From NCBI GenBank assembly GCA_003353845.1, contig PIVT01000016.1:1-63754 (forward strand): a stretch of 63,754 nt of DNA, read 5' to 3'. This document shows, in pieces, positions 33,807-45,504 of the stretch; positions within the stretch are counted from its first letter, which is position 1; every line of letters starts with the position of its first letter. Below the pieces are notes generated by a model. The model did not search any database. It saw only the letters and a list, made by a program, of their open reading frames with translations, and was not told the origin of the DNA. This stretch comes from Pseudomonadota bacterium (GTDB lineage: Bacteria; Myxococcota_A; UBA9160; JADFDR01). Both the position numbers and the translations under genes were made by a program.

Positions 33807-34682
33807 CTAGTCACGAAAGCGTCGACTGAGATCGCCGAAGCTATCGACTCGGCGATCACGCATGAAGGGCCAATCTCGGCGTGTTTTCTCCACCTGGCCC
33901 AGATCACATTCCACCAAGAGAATTTCCTCCTGACTGGACGAGGCCCGAGCCAGCACCGCTCCAAAGGGATCCGCCACAAAACTCTGGCCGTAAAACTCGA
34001 TACCCCCTTCGCTTCCCACCCGATTGGCCGCCGCCACGAAGACCCCATTGGCGATGGCGTGGCCGCGTTGCACCGTCTCCCAGGCATCGTGCTGAGCCGC
34101 GTCCACCTGCGGCCCCTCATCGAATTGCCAGCCAATGGCCGTGGGATAAAAGAGGATTCGGGCCCCCGAGAGTGCGGTGAGTCGCGCCGCTTCTGGAAAC
34201 CACTGGTCCCAGCAGATCAGAACACCGATGGGACCGAAGCGGGTATTGAAGCTCTTAAAGCCTAAGTCACCGGGAGTAAAATAGAATTTCTCGTGGTACA
34301 GGGGATCGTCCGGGATGTGCATCTTGCGATAACTCCCCAGCAGTTCCCCCTGGTCGTCAATGACAACGGCGCTGTTGTGATAGATGCCCTCGGTGCGCCG
34401 TTCGAACAAGGAACCCACCAAGACGACACCCAAACTGCCAGCCAGGCGGCATAAGGCATCGGTACTGGGGCCCGGAATGGGTTCGGCCAGGTCAAACCGG
34501 GCGGGATCTTCGCTTTGGCAGAAGTAGCGCGAGCGAAACAACTCTTGGGTGCAAATGACTTTCGCGCCCTGAGCCGCCGCCTCCTCAATGCGCGCCAGGG
34601 CTTTCTCCAGATTTTCAGCCGGCTGGTCGGAGCAGGTCATCTGGATTAATGCGATGGGCAGCTTGTCCGCGGGTTCTGACAT
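33807..34682 (-). CDS. aguB: N-carbamoylputrescine amidase
   Basis: This 291-residue nitrilase-superfamily enzyme hydrolyses N-carbamoylputrescine to putrescine, CO2 and ammonia. The catalytic triad is visible as Glu47 (ICTQELF), Lys120 (YRKMHIPDD) and Cys157 (LICWDQWFPE). The LF..RYFCQSEDP and PLYHEKFYFTPGD stretches are characteristic of AguB. The ATG at 34682 is chosen because the upstream 28 codons lack family similarity. It is the first gene of the aguB-aguA-bolA unit and faces a 335-bp divergent non-coding region. Confidence 0.9.
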   Translation of the reverse strand: MSEPADKLPIALIQMTCSDQPAENLEKALARIEEAAAQGAKVICTQELFRSRYFCQSEDPARFDLAEPIPGPSTDALCRLAGSLGVVLVGSLFERRTEGIYHNSAVVIDDQGELLGSYRKMHIPDDPLYHEKFYFTPGDLGFKSFNTRFGPIGVLICWDQWFPEAARLTALSGARILFYPTAIGWQFDEGPQVDAAQHDAWETVQRGHAIANGVFVAAANRVGSEGGIEFYGQSFVADPFGAVLARASSSQEEILLVECDLGQVEKTRRDWPFMRDRRVDSFGDLSRRFRD

Positions 34683-35017
34683 GTTGGGTGAGTACGCTAG
34701 GGCTGAGCGGATCGCAAGCCACACCAAAGCCTGGTTTTCAGATTCAGCCTCCCTTAACTGCCGCATAATTGCAGTCCTACTTTAAAGCAAACCCGTCCAG
34801 ATCCTTTGCAGAACCTGGGATAACCTCCATTCCTTAAAGTTTTCAGCCACTTTACACCGTCTTACACCTTGAGCATGAACTGGCGTTTAGCCATACTCCT
34901 CGCGCTGGGGCAATTACCCCGAGAGTTGGACCTAAACCAACCCAAGCTCATCACAACTCCTCGCTAGCAAATTTTGATCCGTGCAGAATCTGAGACGCAC
35001 TGAAGGAAAGAGCACCC
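34683..35017. other. 335-bp non-coding divergent region
   Basis: It lies between aguB and the third RND exporter. One promoter candidate for the exporter is present (34869-34897), plus a small hyphenated palindrome GGGGCAATTACCCC near 34908. No RNA gene is evident. Confidence 0.6.
34869..34897 (+). promoter_or_regulatory. Sigma-70-type promoter for the RND exporter at 35018
   Basis: A -35 TTGAGC (34869-34874), a 17-bp spacer and a -10 CATACT (34892-34897) would give a leader of about 110 bases. Confidence 0.4.
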
Positions 35018-38000
35018 ATGGCTGACGCACCTCACAAACACGCCGATACCAAAAATCCCGGCTTCAGTATGCGCTTGGCGCGCTTCCTGGTTCACCACCG
35101 ATTCTGGTGTGCGCTCTTCCTGATTTTCTCCACCTTATTTTTCTTGTATCCCACCGTCAATCTCATCACGACCGCCACCGGGTATCCCCTTCCGGGTCCC
35201 ATCGTTCGCGTCGATGCCACGGCCCGCGCGCAGTGGCCTTCGGATCACAAATTCGTGCACGCCATGGATCAGTTCCGCGGCAAGTTCGGCACGGGCTCCA
35301 CGGTGGTGGCCGGCGTCACGTTTAAAGATGGCACCATCTTCACCCCTGAAAACCTGGCCGCTATCGATCGCATTACCAATGTCATGGACGGTGTCGGCTA
35401 TGACAGCCAGGTCGAAGCGCGCAAAGTCATGCGCGAGGAAGTCGAGAAAGAAAAACCGGGTATCAAACGCGAGAAGATGTTGAGCATCCTCGATCGAGCG
35501 TATCCACCCTACCCGGTCAATCACTACCAAGTGCAGTCCCTCGCCCACCGCAGCACTCAAATCGTACGCATCCTTCCCGACGGTTCCATCTCCGCCGAAA
35601 AGATCATGATTGTAGTGCCTGAGACGGACGAAGAAGTCCGCCAACTGCGCTCGTCGGTGCTGGAGAACCCGCCCTTCATCTACGGCCGCTTGGTCTCGCT
35701 GGACGAAAAGGGTGCCTTGGTCACAGCTGGCTTCATCACCGACCGCCTGAACAATCGCGAAACCTACACGGCCATCTTCGATCACCTCCAAGAGATGAAG
35801 GAAAGAGAAGAAACTGCCAACCCCAATATTGAAGTCTTCCTCTCGGGCGAACCCATGGCCCGCGGCTGGATTCTCAAGCACGCCAGCGAAATTGCCCTGT
35901 ACGTCGGCTCCACCGTGTTGGTGACCTTTCTCTTATTGCTGGTCTACTTCCGCCGACTTCACGGCGTACTCATCCCCTTCATCGCGGCCATGTGTACCGC
36001 CATTTGGGGACTGGGCTTCACCGGTTGGGTCCAGATCACCTTCGACCCATTGATCCTGGTGATTCCCATGATCATTACGGCGCGCGCCGTCTCGCATACG
36101 GTGCAGATGGCTGAGCGCTTCTTCGAAGACTACGAGTCCATTCTGCCTCAGTACACCGACGGCACCCCGGAAGAAAATCAAAACAACGCCAAGGTCGAAG
36201 CTGCCACCGTGGCCATGGCCGTGCTCATCATCCCCGGCACCTTGGGCATCGTCACGGACTTCATCGGACTGCTCGTCATCCTCATGACCTCTATTCAGCA
36301 AATGCGCGACCTGGCCATCTTTGGTTCGTTCTGGGTGTTCTGCATTTTGTTCACGGTGGAGCTGCTCCACCCCATCATGATTTGCTACTTGCCCGCACCC
36401 CATGACTCGGAGCATTACCTGCCCAAGTTCATGGTGCGCTTCATGGGCAGCTTGGGAAACGTAGTCACCGGGCCGGTCTCGCGCTGGGTCATCGTTGGCG
36501 TCACAGTGGTCTTGCTCACCGGTGCCACTGTCATCACCCTGACGAAATCCACCATCGGTGAATCGCGACCCGGTACGGCATTGCTCTGGCCCGATCATGA
36601 TTTCAACATTGCTACCAAGGAAATCGGCGAACGCTTTGGCGGTGCGGATCAGTTGGTGGTGTACGTCAACGGTGACCGCACCGACGCCAGTTCCGACGCT
36701 GAGCCCATCCATCGCATGGAAGAGATGGAGCGCTGGATGGACCAGTATACCGACCTGGGCGGATCCGTTTCACTGGCACCCCTCTTGCGGGGGATCTGGC
36801 AGATGAATCATTACGGTGACCCCAAGTGGAACCTCGTACCGCAAGACACGGGAACCGTGCGGACCATGGTCTTTCAGTTGCGCCAGAGCGGCCCTCCGGG
36901 CTTTTTGCGCCCCTTCATCACCGACGATGGCCGCGATGCCAACGTGATGCTCTTCTATCGCGACCACAAGGGCGGCACCATCGCTGAAGCTGTGGCCACT
37001 GCCGATGCCTACATCAAGCGACACCCCATTGGTGAGGTGAGCATCCGCTTGGACAAGAACAAAGCCCCCCATGGCGCTCAGCTGTGGGAATACGAAAAAA
37101 TGGCAGACAATAGCTACTACATGCTGGGGCCATTGATCGAAGCCACATGGATCGGGCCACGCGCACACACCTTGACGGTCAGAGTCCGGCAAGACGACGG
37201 TAGCTATATCGACCACCCTGTAACGCAAGCGGGCAGCGAAGAGTTACCCGAATGGCTGGAGTCCTTCCGCGAGCAGTCCTTCGTCGAGTATGAGACTAAG
37301 CGCGATCGCTACGCCGAGCAGGGAGAATTCTTCCATTGGCCCGAAGAGCTGTCTGATTGGGACCGCGGCGATGTGAACGCTTGGTATGAGAGCGAAGAGT
37401 TTGGTATTCGCGTCGTTCAACTCAACACCAAGGATCTCCTGGTACACGACTTGAAGTCAGTGAATTCCACCCCCACCTTCCAGGCCACCGCTTCCTGGAC
37501 GCGCGGTGTTCAATTCGTCATGGCTGGCGGCATTATGGGAATTCTGGGTGCCATCAACGATGAGGTCGAACGTGGTCATGTCGCCAACATCGTCCTGATC
37601 CTCTTCGTGATTTACGTATTGCAGACCTTCACCTATGGCTCACTGTGGAGCGGTACCATCATCGTGATTCAGTTGTCCACGGCCACCATGCTCTCCCTGG
37701 CTTACATGGCACTGAAGGGTGTCGGGCTGAATATCAACACCTTGCCCGTGCAATCTGTGGGTGTGGGAATCGGCGTGGACTACGCCATTTACATCGTGGA
37801 CCGCATCATCGAAGAAGCCAAAGACACCGGCGACATCGACCAAGCCATCCGCCGCGCCATCAGCACCACGGGCATGGCAGTGGTGTTTACCGCGTCGACC
37901 ATCGTGGGCGGCATCGCAACCTGGGGCTTCTCCAGCTTGCGTTTCCAAGCCGAGATGGCGCAGTTGCTAGTGATCCTCATGGTGATCAACATGATCGGTG

Positions 38001-38065
38001 CCGTCACCGTGATTCCAGCCCTCTTCTCCATCATCCGACCGAAGTTCGCTACTGGCGACGATTGA
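35018..38065 (+). CDS. Large RND/MMPL-family exporter, 1,015 residues
   Basis: This is a third RND-superfamily protein, about 200 residues longer than the two 813-residue ones. The first helix is at about residues 31-53 (FWCALFLIFSTLFFLYPTVN), a large periplasmic domain follows to about 300, then a helix block starting IALYVGSTVLVTFLLLLVYF. The TM10-type motif VGVGIGVDYAIYIVDRII holds the Asp-Tyr pair for proton coupling. In the first half the equivalent is VIPMIITARAVSHTVQMAERF, which lacks the Asp, so coupling may rest on one half. The second extracellular loop is long (about 525-840). The ATG follows GAAGGAAAG. It is monocistronic with a strong terminator. Cargo is probably lipid-like; unknown. 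Confidence 0.85.
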   Translation: MADAPHKHADTKNPGFSMRLARFLVHHRFWCALFLIFSTLFFLYPTVNLITTATGYPLPGPIVRVDATARAQWPSDHKFVHAMDQFRGKFGTGSTVVAGVTFKDGTIFTPENLAAIDRITNVMDGVGYDSQVEARKVMREEVEKEKPGIKREKMLSILDRAYPPYPVNHYQVQSLAHRSTQIVRILPDGSISAEKIMIVVPETDEEVRQLRSSVLENPPFIYGRLVSLDEKGALVTAGFITDRLNNRETYTAIFDHLQEMKEREETANPNIEVFLSGEPMARGWILKHASEIALYVGSTVLVTFLLLLVYFRRLHGVLIPFIAAMCTAIWGLGFTGWVQITFDPLILVIPMIITARAVSHTVQMAERFFEDYESILPQYTDGTPEENQNNAKVEAATVAMAVLIIPGTLGIVTDFIGLLVILMTSIQQMRDLAIFGSFWVFCILFTVELLHPIMICYLPAPHDSEHYLPKFMVRFMGSLGNVVTGPVSRWVIVGVTVVLLTGATVITLTKSTIGESRPGTALLWPDHDFNIATKEIGERFGGADQLVVYVNGDRTDASSDAEPIHRMEEMERWMDQYTDLGGSVSLAPLLRGIWQMNHYGDPKWNLVPQDTGTVRTMVFQLRQSGPPGFLRPFITDDGRDANVMLFYRDHKGGTIAEAVATADAYIKRHPIGEVSIRLDKNKAPHGAQLWEYEKMADNSYYMLGPLIEATWIGPRAHTLTVRVRQDDGSYIDHPVTQAGSEELPEWLESFREQSFVEYETKRDRYAEQGEFFHWPEELSDWDRGDVNAWYESEEFGIRVVQLNTKDLLVHDLKSVNSTPTFQATASWTRGVQFVMAGGIMGILGAINDEVERGHVANIVLILFVIYVLQTFTYGSLWSGTIIVIQLSTATMLSLAYMALKGVGLNINTLPVQSVGVGIGVDYAIYIVDRIIEEAKDTGDIDQAIRRAISTTGMAVVFTASTIVGGIATWGFSSLRFQAEMAQLLVILMVINMIGAVTVIPALFSIIRPKFATGDD

Positions 38066-38091
38066 AGAACGACGGGGCAAGGCTGAACGAC

Positions 38092-38130
38092 AAAAAGCGG
38101 GGGCTGCATTTTAAGCAGCCCCCGCTTTTT
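38092..38130 (+). terminator. Strong rho-independent terminator, possibly bidirectional
   Basis: Perfect 16-bp arms (AAAAAGCGGGGGCTGC at 38092-38107 and its complement at 38115-38130) surround a 7-base loop and end in TTTTT. The A-run on the other side lets it also serve the convergent minus-strand gene ending at 38153. Confidence 0.92.
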
Positions 38131-38152
38131 ATTGTCTCACTCCAGTTCCGCC

Positions 38153-38986
38153 CTATCCCTCTGGATGAGCCTCTCGACTCTCCAGGAGCTCAATAATGCG
38201 AGCGGCATTCTCTTCGACGGCTTTTCCAGAAATCTCAATCACCGGCCAATGCTGCTGTCGATAAAGCCGCTTGGCCTGATCCAACTCTTCTTTGATCAAT
38301 CCCGGATCCGCATAAGACGCCCGTGTCGATGAGCCCATATTGCGCAGGCGCGCCTCGCGAATCTTGAGCAAGAGGGTGGCCGAGATATTCAAGCCAAACA
38401 CTTTCTCGCGTGGCAACTCCAACACCTCCTTGGGAACGCTGATGTTGGGCACGAGGGGAACATTGCCCGCCTTGTAACCACGCTGCGCGAGATACATCGA
38501 AAGGGGCGTCTTAGAGGTGCGTGAGACCCCTATCAGCACGATGTCGGCGTGGTGCAAGGTATGCAGACTCGCGCCGTCATCGTGCCGCACGGTAAATTCG
38601 ACCGCCTCAATCCGCCTGAAATAGTCATCGGTGATGGTGTGCAACACGCCCGGCACCATGCGCGGAGATGCGTCAAGTCGGTCAGCGAATTCCTCGAGCA
38701 GGCGCCCGAGCAAGTCGATGGCGCGAATGGATCGTTCGTCGCAGTAGCGCTTCAATTCGTCCTTGGCATCTCCGTCCACCAGGGTAAAGGCGACAAAGGC
38801 CCCTGCGGCTTCGGCTTCATCCACCACGCGGCGAATTTCCGAAGGGAAGCGAATTCCGCTAAATGTGCGCAAATGCCAGGGCAGTGCGAATTGAAACATG
38901 ATGGCACGCGTGACGGCCAGAGCGGTTTCCGCCGTACCGTCCGATACCACAAAGATCTCCTGCACTTTTCCCTCGGGCTCCGACAT
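38153..38986 (-). CDS. ppsR: Pyruvate,water/phosphate dikinase regulatory protein (DUF299; kinase/pyrophosphorylase)
   Basis: This 277-residue member of the DUF299 family has the N-terminal VVSDGTAETA segment, the P-loop-like GVSRTSKTPLSMYLA (about 155-169) and VPLVPNISVPKEV. It would phosphorylate and dephosphorylate a Thr of PEP synthase or pyruvate phosphate dikinase using ADP and phosphate. The target enzyme is not encoded in this window, so the choice between PEPS and PPDK regulator is open. ATG is at 38986. It is divergent from leuS. Confidence 0.87.
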   Translation of the reverse strand: MSEPEGKVQEIFVVSDGTAETALAVTRAIMFQFALPWHLRTFSGIRFPSEIRRVVDEAEAAGAFVAFTLVDGDAKDELKRYCDERSIRAIDLLGRLLEEFADRLDASPRMVPGVLHTITDDYFRRIEAVEFTVRHDDGASLHTLHHADIVLIGVSRTSKTPLSMYLAQRGYKAGNVPLVPNISVPKEVLELPREKVFGLNISATLLLKIREARLRNMGSSTRASYADPGLIKEELDQAKRLYRQQHWPVIEISGKAVEENAARIIELLESREAHPEG

Positions 38987-39116
38987 GTGCAGAGATTAGC
39001 CCCGGAACACGAAAACCCCAGCCTTCTCCTCAGTCACGGGCTGGGAAGCCAACGGCTGCTCACGAAATACCTGGACATTGACGCCTTCGCTCAAGGCGGG
39101 CACTCTCGGTGCCACG

Positions 39117-41759
<2,643 letters not shown>

Positions 41760-41788
41760 CTTTTCATCCTGAGGGATTAACGCGACCT

Positions 41789-42448
41789 ATGACTGATGGA
41801 CAAAGCGGACGCAGTTTTTCGGCCAGCCTGGCTGGCTTCATCATGTCCCTGCTCTTGCGCGCTTGGGGCGCGACTTGGCGCGTAACGGTTTACGGAGATG
41901 ACCCTTTCCAACGCGAAGCTCAAGTCCTGGGGGCCTTGTGGCATGAAGGCCTGCTCGTAGGCGCACACTATTATCGCGACCAGCATTTCACCGTCATGGT
42001 CAGCCGCAGCAAAGACGGTGAACTCATCGAGTCGACCCTGGAGCGTATGGGTTTCTCACCCTCGGCCCGCGGTTCCACTTCGCGCGCTGGGCTAAGTGCC
42101 TTGCGCGGTCTGCTGCGCCTATTAAAAGAAGGCGCCACCACCGCCATTCATGTCGATGGGCCGCGCGGGCCGCGCCGCACAATTCAACCCGGCATTCTCA
42201 CCATTAGCGCACGCTCCGGGCTGCCGATTCAGCCCATCGCCATTGTGGCCAGGCCTTGCATTCGGTTCGGAAGTTGGGATCGCATGTTCTTGCCACTTCC
42301 CTTTGCGCGCATCGTCTGTCATTACGGGTCAGTCGTTTCGCTGCCTGAACAAGCTGATGACAAGGGTCTCGAACACGCCCAGGCGCAACTCCAGCAAGAG
42401 TTGGATCGCGTAACAGCCGAAGCCGAAAAAATACTTGGACTTATTTAG
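41789..42448 (+). CDS. DUF374 lysophospholipid acyltransferase-family protein
   Basis: This 219-residue membrane-associated acyltransferase-type protein has the segments LWHEGLLVGAHYY, VMVSRSKDGELI, RGSTSRAGLSALRGLLRLL and HVDGPRGPRRTIQPG, which follow the LpxL/PlsC-like DUF374 pattern. In the catalytic motif, WHEG stands in the position of HxxxxD-type residues. Family members are thought to act in lipid A or outer-membrane lipid synthesis. It lies downstream of leuS. Its TAG overlaps the TAA of the convergent ptsP by three bases. Confidence 0.8.
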   Translation: MTDGQSGRSFSASLAGFIMSLLLRAWGATWRVTVYGDDPFQREAQVLGALWHEGLLVGAHYYRDQHFTVMVSRSKDGELIESTLERMGFSPSARGSTSRAGLSALRGLLRLLKEGATTAIHVDGPRGPRRTIQPGILTISARSGLPIQPIAIVARPCIRFGSWDRMFLPLPFARIVCHYGSVVSLPEQADDKGLEHAQAQLQQELDRVTAEAEKILGLI

Positions 42449-44820
42449 AAGCGGCGCTTGGGTCGATTGATCTTGCGCGTGAGGTTGCGGAACCAGCCCC
42501 CTAAATCGGGATGCTCCATCAAGCCCGCCTTGTTCAGGGATTCAGCGGCAACCTGTTGCACTTCGAGAGCCGAGGCGGCCTCCAAGGCACGGCGGGCATC
42601 CTTGGCCACCTGACCCGTGTCCAGTGCCCGGATAATTTCTTTGACCATGGGCACCGCACTGGAAGTCATGGACAATTCCGATACCCCGATACCGACCAAG
42701 AGTGGCACGGACAAGGGGTTGCTCGCCATCTCCCCGCAAATGGAAACGGGAATGCCCGCTTTTCGAGCAGCGCGCACAGTGATTTCGATCAAGCGCAGTA
42801 CGGCGGGGTGAAAGGGCTCAAACAAGTGCGCCACATGCTCATTCCCTCGGTCTACGGCCAGGGTATATTGAATGAGGTCATTGGTTCCAATGCTGAAAAA
42901 GTCACACTCCGCAGCCAACGTTTCCGCAATCAACGCCGCCGAAGGCACCTCGATCATCAAGCCCACTGGGATATTTCGATCAAAGGGAATGCCATCCCGA
43001 TCCATTTCATCCTGTGTCCGCTTCAATAACACCCGCACCTGGTGCAACTCTTCCACTGCCGAAATCATGGGGAAGAGCAACCGTACATTGCCGCGTTGGC
43101 TCACACGCAGGATGGCTCGCATTTGAGCACAAAACTCTTCTTCGTGCGAGAGCAATAAGCGAATGGAGCGCCAACCGAGTTGTGGATTTTCTTCTTCCTC
43201 CAACTCAGGCGTCGGTGCAGCCTTGTCCCCTCCGAGGTCCAAGGTGCGAATCGTCACCATGTGGGGATCCATGCGACGGGCAACTTCCTCGTACATCCGC
43301 TCTTGCTCATCTTCATCGGGGAAACCGCGACGCGCAATGGCCAGCAACTCCGTGCGGAACAATCCGACCCCTTCCGCGCCGTGGCGCTCCACTCCCCGCA
43401 CGTCGTTGAGCAGACTCACATTGGCCGTTAGCGCCACGTGGTGCCCATCGCGGGTTTCGGAGGGACGGTCACGCAAGGCATCGAGATGTTCCGCGATCAC
43501 GCCGTGGCGCTGATGGGCGCGACGATACTCTGTGAGCAATGCAGCATCGGGCGACAGAAAGACCTTGCCCGCCGCTCCGTCCACAATGGCCATTTCGCCG
43601 GGGCGGGCTTGTTCCAAAATACCCATCACACCGGATACCGCAGGTATTTCCAAGGTGCGGGCAAAGATTGCGCCATGGGAGGTTTCGGCGCCGTGCTCGG
43701 AGATCAATCCCGCGATTTTCTCCGTCTCCATCATGACGAAGTGACCCGGCAAAATATGCTGGGCGACGACGATGGATCCTTCGCTCAAAGGAACGCTGTG
43801 ATCTCGCACGCCGAGCAAGCGAGCCATGACCCGTCGACCCACTTCCTCGATGTCCATTCCTCGCTCACGGAAGTACGGGTCCTTTATCTTGGAGAAGCTT
43901 TCCTTGTATTCCTTCATCACTCCACGCAAGGCCTCAAAGGCATTCGCTGTTTTGTCGACAGCGAGTTCCAGGCGCGCGATGAAACCCTTGTCTTCCAGAA
44001 TTTGAATATGCGTATTAAAGATCGCAGCAAACTCAGGGCCGAAGCGATCTCCTGCGTCCTCGCGCACTTCCCGCAACTCCCTCCTCGCTTCAATCACGGC
44101 AAGGAAGAGATCTCGGATTTCATCTGTTGGATCTTCGCTGGGGATATATTCGAGCCGCTCAAGATTCAAGGGGTCGCTTAAATGGTAAATGGGCCCGATG
44201 GCGATGCCGTGGGAAATGGCAATCCCTTCGAGTTCACAGTTGATATCTGCACGCTCACTGCGATTCTCTTCCGTGGCTAAGTCGCCCACACTGAGTTCTG
44301 AAATTATTTGAGCGCGCTCGCTATCCGTCGTGGCCACCATGGTGAGCAAGCGCGAGTTCATCACCACCGGAGCAATTAACTGTGCGCAGGTTTGCAACAT
44401 GTCGACGTCATTCTGACCAAACATCCGCACTTCCTGCGTTTGAACCACCAGCACGCCAATGGTGATTCCCCGAACCAATAAGGGTGCTGCCATGAGCGAT
44501 CGATAACGCTCCTCTCCCGTTTCGGGGAAGTAGCGATAATCTGGATGCTCTGAGGCTTGCTGCGTTACGACAGCTTCTTGCCGCTGCGCGGAAACCCCCA
44601 CCAAGCCTTCCCCAAAACGAACCTGTACGTTGCCCTCGGAACTACTCGACAAGCCTTTCGTCGCTCGCAGCATCAAAACTTCGTTTTGGGCATCCGTGAG
44701 GTAGACGGAACACACATCTGTGTCCAGGCGGTGAGCTACCAGGTCTACGACGTTCCGCAGTGTCTCGCTCAAGTCATGTGAACTTGAGACGATCCCGGCC
44801 ACGTCTGCCAGCAATGTCAT
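42445..44820 (-). CDS. ptsP: Nitrogen-PTS phosphoenolpyruvate phosphotransferase (EI-Ntr, PtsP)
   Basis: This protein of about 791 residues has an N-terminal GAF domain (about 15-170, DTDVCSVYLTD) joined to PTS enzyme I. The EI part includes the phosphorylated His in AETSHGAIFARTL, GVGLFRTELL, a TIM-barrel PEP-binding segment SIGTNDLIQYTLAVDRGN, and the catalytic Cys in VSICGEMASNP. It would pass phosphate from PEP to NPr and EIIA-Ntr, linking nitrogen and carbon status. ATG 44820 matches the start of E. coli PtsP by alignment of the opening helix; TTG 44853 is an alternative 11 codons upstream. Neither has a strong ribosome site. Confidence 0.9.
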   Translation of the reverse strand: MTLLADVAGIVSSSHDLSETLRNVVDLVAHRLDTDVCSVYLTDAQNEVLMLRATKGLSSSSEGNVQVRFGEGLVGVSAQRQEAVVTQQASEHPDYRYFPETGEERYRSLMAAPLLVRGITIGVLVVQTQEVRMFGQNDVDMLQTCAQLIAPVVMNSRLLTMVATTDSERAQIISELSVGDLATEENRSERADINCELEGIAISHGIAIGPIYHLSDPLNLERLEYIPSEDPTDEIRDLFLAVIEARRELREVREDAGDRFGPEFAAIFNTHIQILEDKGFIARLELAVDKTANAFEALRGVMKEYKESFSKIKDPYFRERGMDIEEVGRRVMARLLGVRDHSVPLSEGSIVVAQHILPGHFVMMETEKIAGLISEHGAETSHGAIFARTLEIPAVSGVMGILEQARPGEMAIVDGAAGKVFLSPDAALLTEYRRAHQRHGVIAEHLDALRDRPSETRDGHHVALTANVSLLNDVRGVERHGAEGVGLFRTELLAIARRGFPDEDEQERMYEEVARRMDPHMVTIRTLDLGGDKAAPTPELEEEENPQLGWRSIRLLLSHEEEFCAQMRAILRVSQRGNVRLLFPMISAVEELHQVRVLLKRTQDEMDRDGIPFDRNIPVGLMIEVPSAALIAETLAAECDFFSIGTNDLIQYTLAVDRGNEHVAHLFEPFHPAVLRLIEITVRAARKAGIPVSICGEMASNPLSVPLLVGIGVSELSMTSSAVPMVKEIIRALDTGQVAKDARRALEAASALEVQQVAAESLNKAGLMEHPDLGGWFRNLTRKINRPKRRF

Positions 44821-44912
44821 CCGATCGAGAATGGGGGCCTCCTCCCAACGCAAGGCGCACGCCCTGCATCATTGGGGGGGAATTCTACACCATTGATGTG
44901 GAAACTGAAAAA

Positions 44913-45188
44913 TCAGTGCGTAACAGGATCACCCGGGGTGGAGGGCGGATACGCAAAGCTCATGTCAAAGGAACTGGTCGAAGGAAACACGCGATCTTTG
45001 TCTTCGAAGCGCAAACCCAAGGCGAGAAGAATCTTTCGCTTGGTATCCATGCGACAGTTCATACCCTTCTCCACACTGTGGATGGTGCGCAGGGCAACCT
45101 TGGCTTTTCGGGCAAGCTGAGCTTGGGTCATCAAGCGGTTCTCTCGCAATTCTCTCACTCGATTCGCCCGCGTTTCTGTTTCAACCAT
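44913..45188 (-). CDS. Xre-family helix-turn-helix regulator
   Basis: This 91-residue DNA-binding protein has residues 7-60 forming a Cro/CI-type HTH (RVRELRENRLMTQAQLARKA, VALRTIHSVEKG, KRKILLALGL). A short 25-residue tail rich in Ser, Phe and Pro follows, with no ligand domain. Such small Xre proteins repress their own or neighbouring promoters. It lies upstream of ptsP on the same strand with a 92-bp gap. The target is unknown. Confidence 0.82.
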   Translation of the reverse strand: MVETETRANRVRELRENRLMTQAQLARKAKVALRTIHSVEKGMNCRMDTKRKILLALGLRFEDKDRVFPSTSSFDMSFAYPPSTPGDPVTH

Positions 45189-45504
45189 CTCGTTTCTCTC
45201 CCTCGTTGCACTTACCCCGACCTAAGTAGTCTTCCAGTTCGGGGTTTTGCTTCGATCCTCGTGTCTAATTTCGGCGCGGAGGGCAATTTCTTTAGATAAA
45301 ATCGAGAGTTGGGGTCATAGAATCTCCTCATCTACACTTTCTGTTCCGGGGGAACTTCCACCAGGATTTTCAATAAGCTAGGCAGCCTTTTCGCCGATGG
45401 ATGATTGGTAAAATATTTTTTCGCCATAAGCGGAATCAAGCGGGTTTTTCACACTAGGCCTGCTACCCCCGCGGGGCGAATGGCGTTTGTTACACTGGGC
45501 ATCC
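45189..45504. other. 316-bp non-coding divergent region
   Basis: It separates the xre gene from the AsmA-like gene and is A+T-rich near 45400-45420. It must hold both promoters, but I see no convincing -35/-10 pair and no RNA gene. A 7-bp stem (45214-45220 with 45239-45245) lies in the xre leader. Confidence 0.5.

Noticed and set aside
32727-34265. 512-codon plus-strand open frame
   Set aside because: It is antisense to aguA, aguB and the bolA start, all of which have clear catalytic motifs. The frame shows no family pattern and no ribosome site, so it is a composition shadow.
34908-34921. GGGGCAATTACCCC palindrome as an operator
   Set aside because: The arms are only 4 bp of G/C with a partly symmetrical centre. 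No adjacent regulator gene supports it.
35135-36712. Two long minus-strand frames (248 and 259 codons) inside the 1,015-residue RND gene
   Set aside because: They are fully antisense to a gene with strong RND motifs, low in recognisable structure and rich in His/Gly/Asp, as expected for shadow frames.
45214-45245. Stem with a following TTTT as a terminator
   Set aside because: No plus-strand gene ends upstream of it. It lies in the leader of the minus-strand xre gene, so terminator function is not supported.
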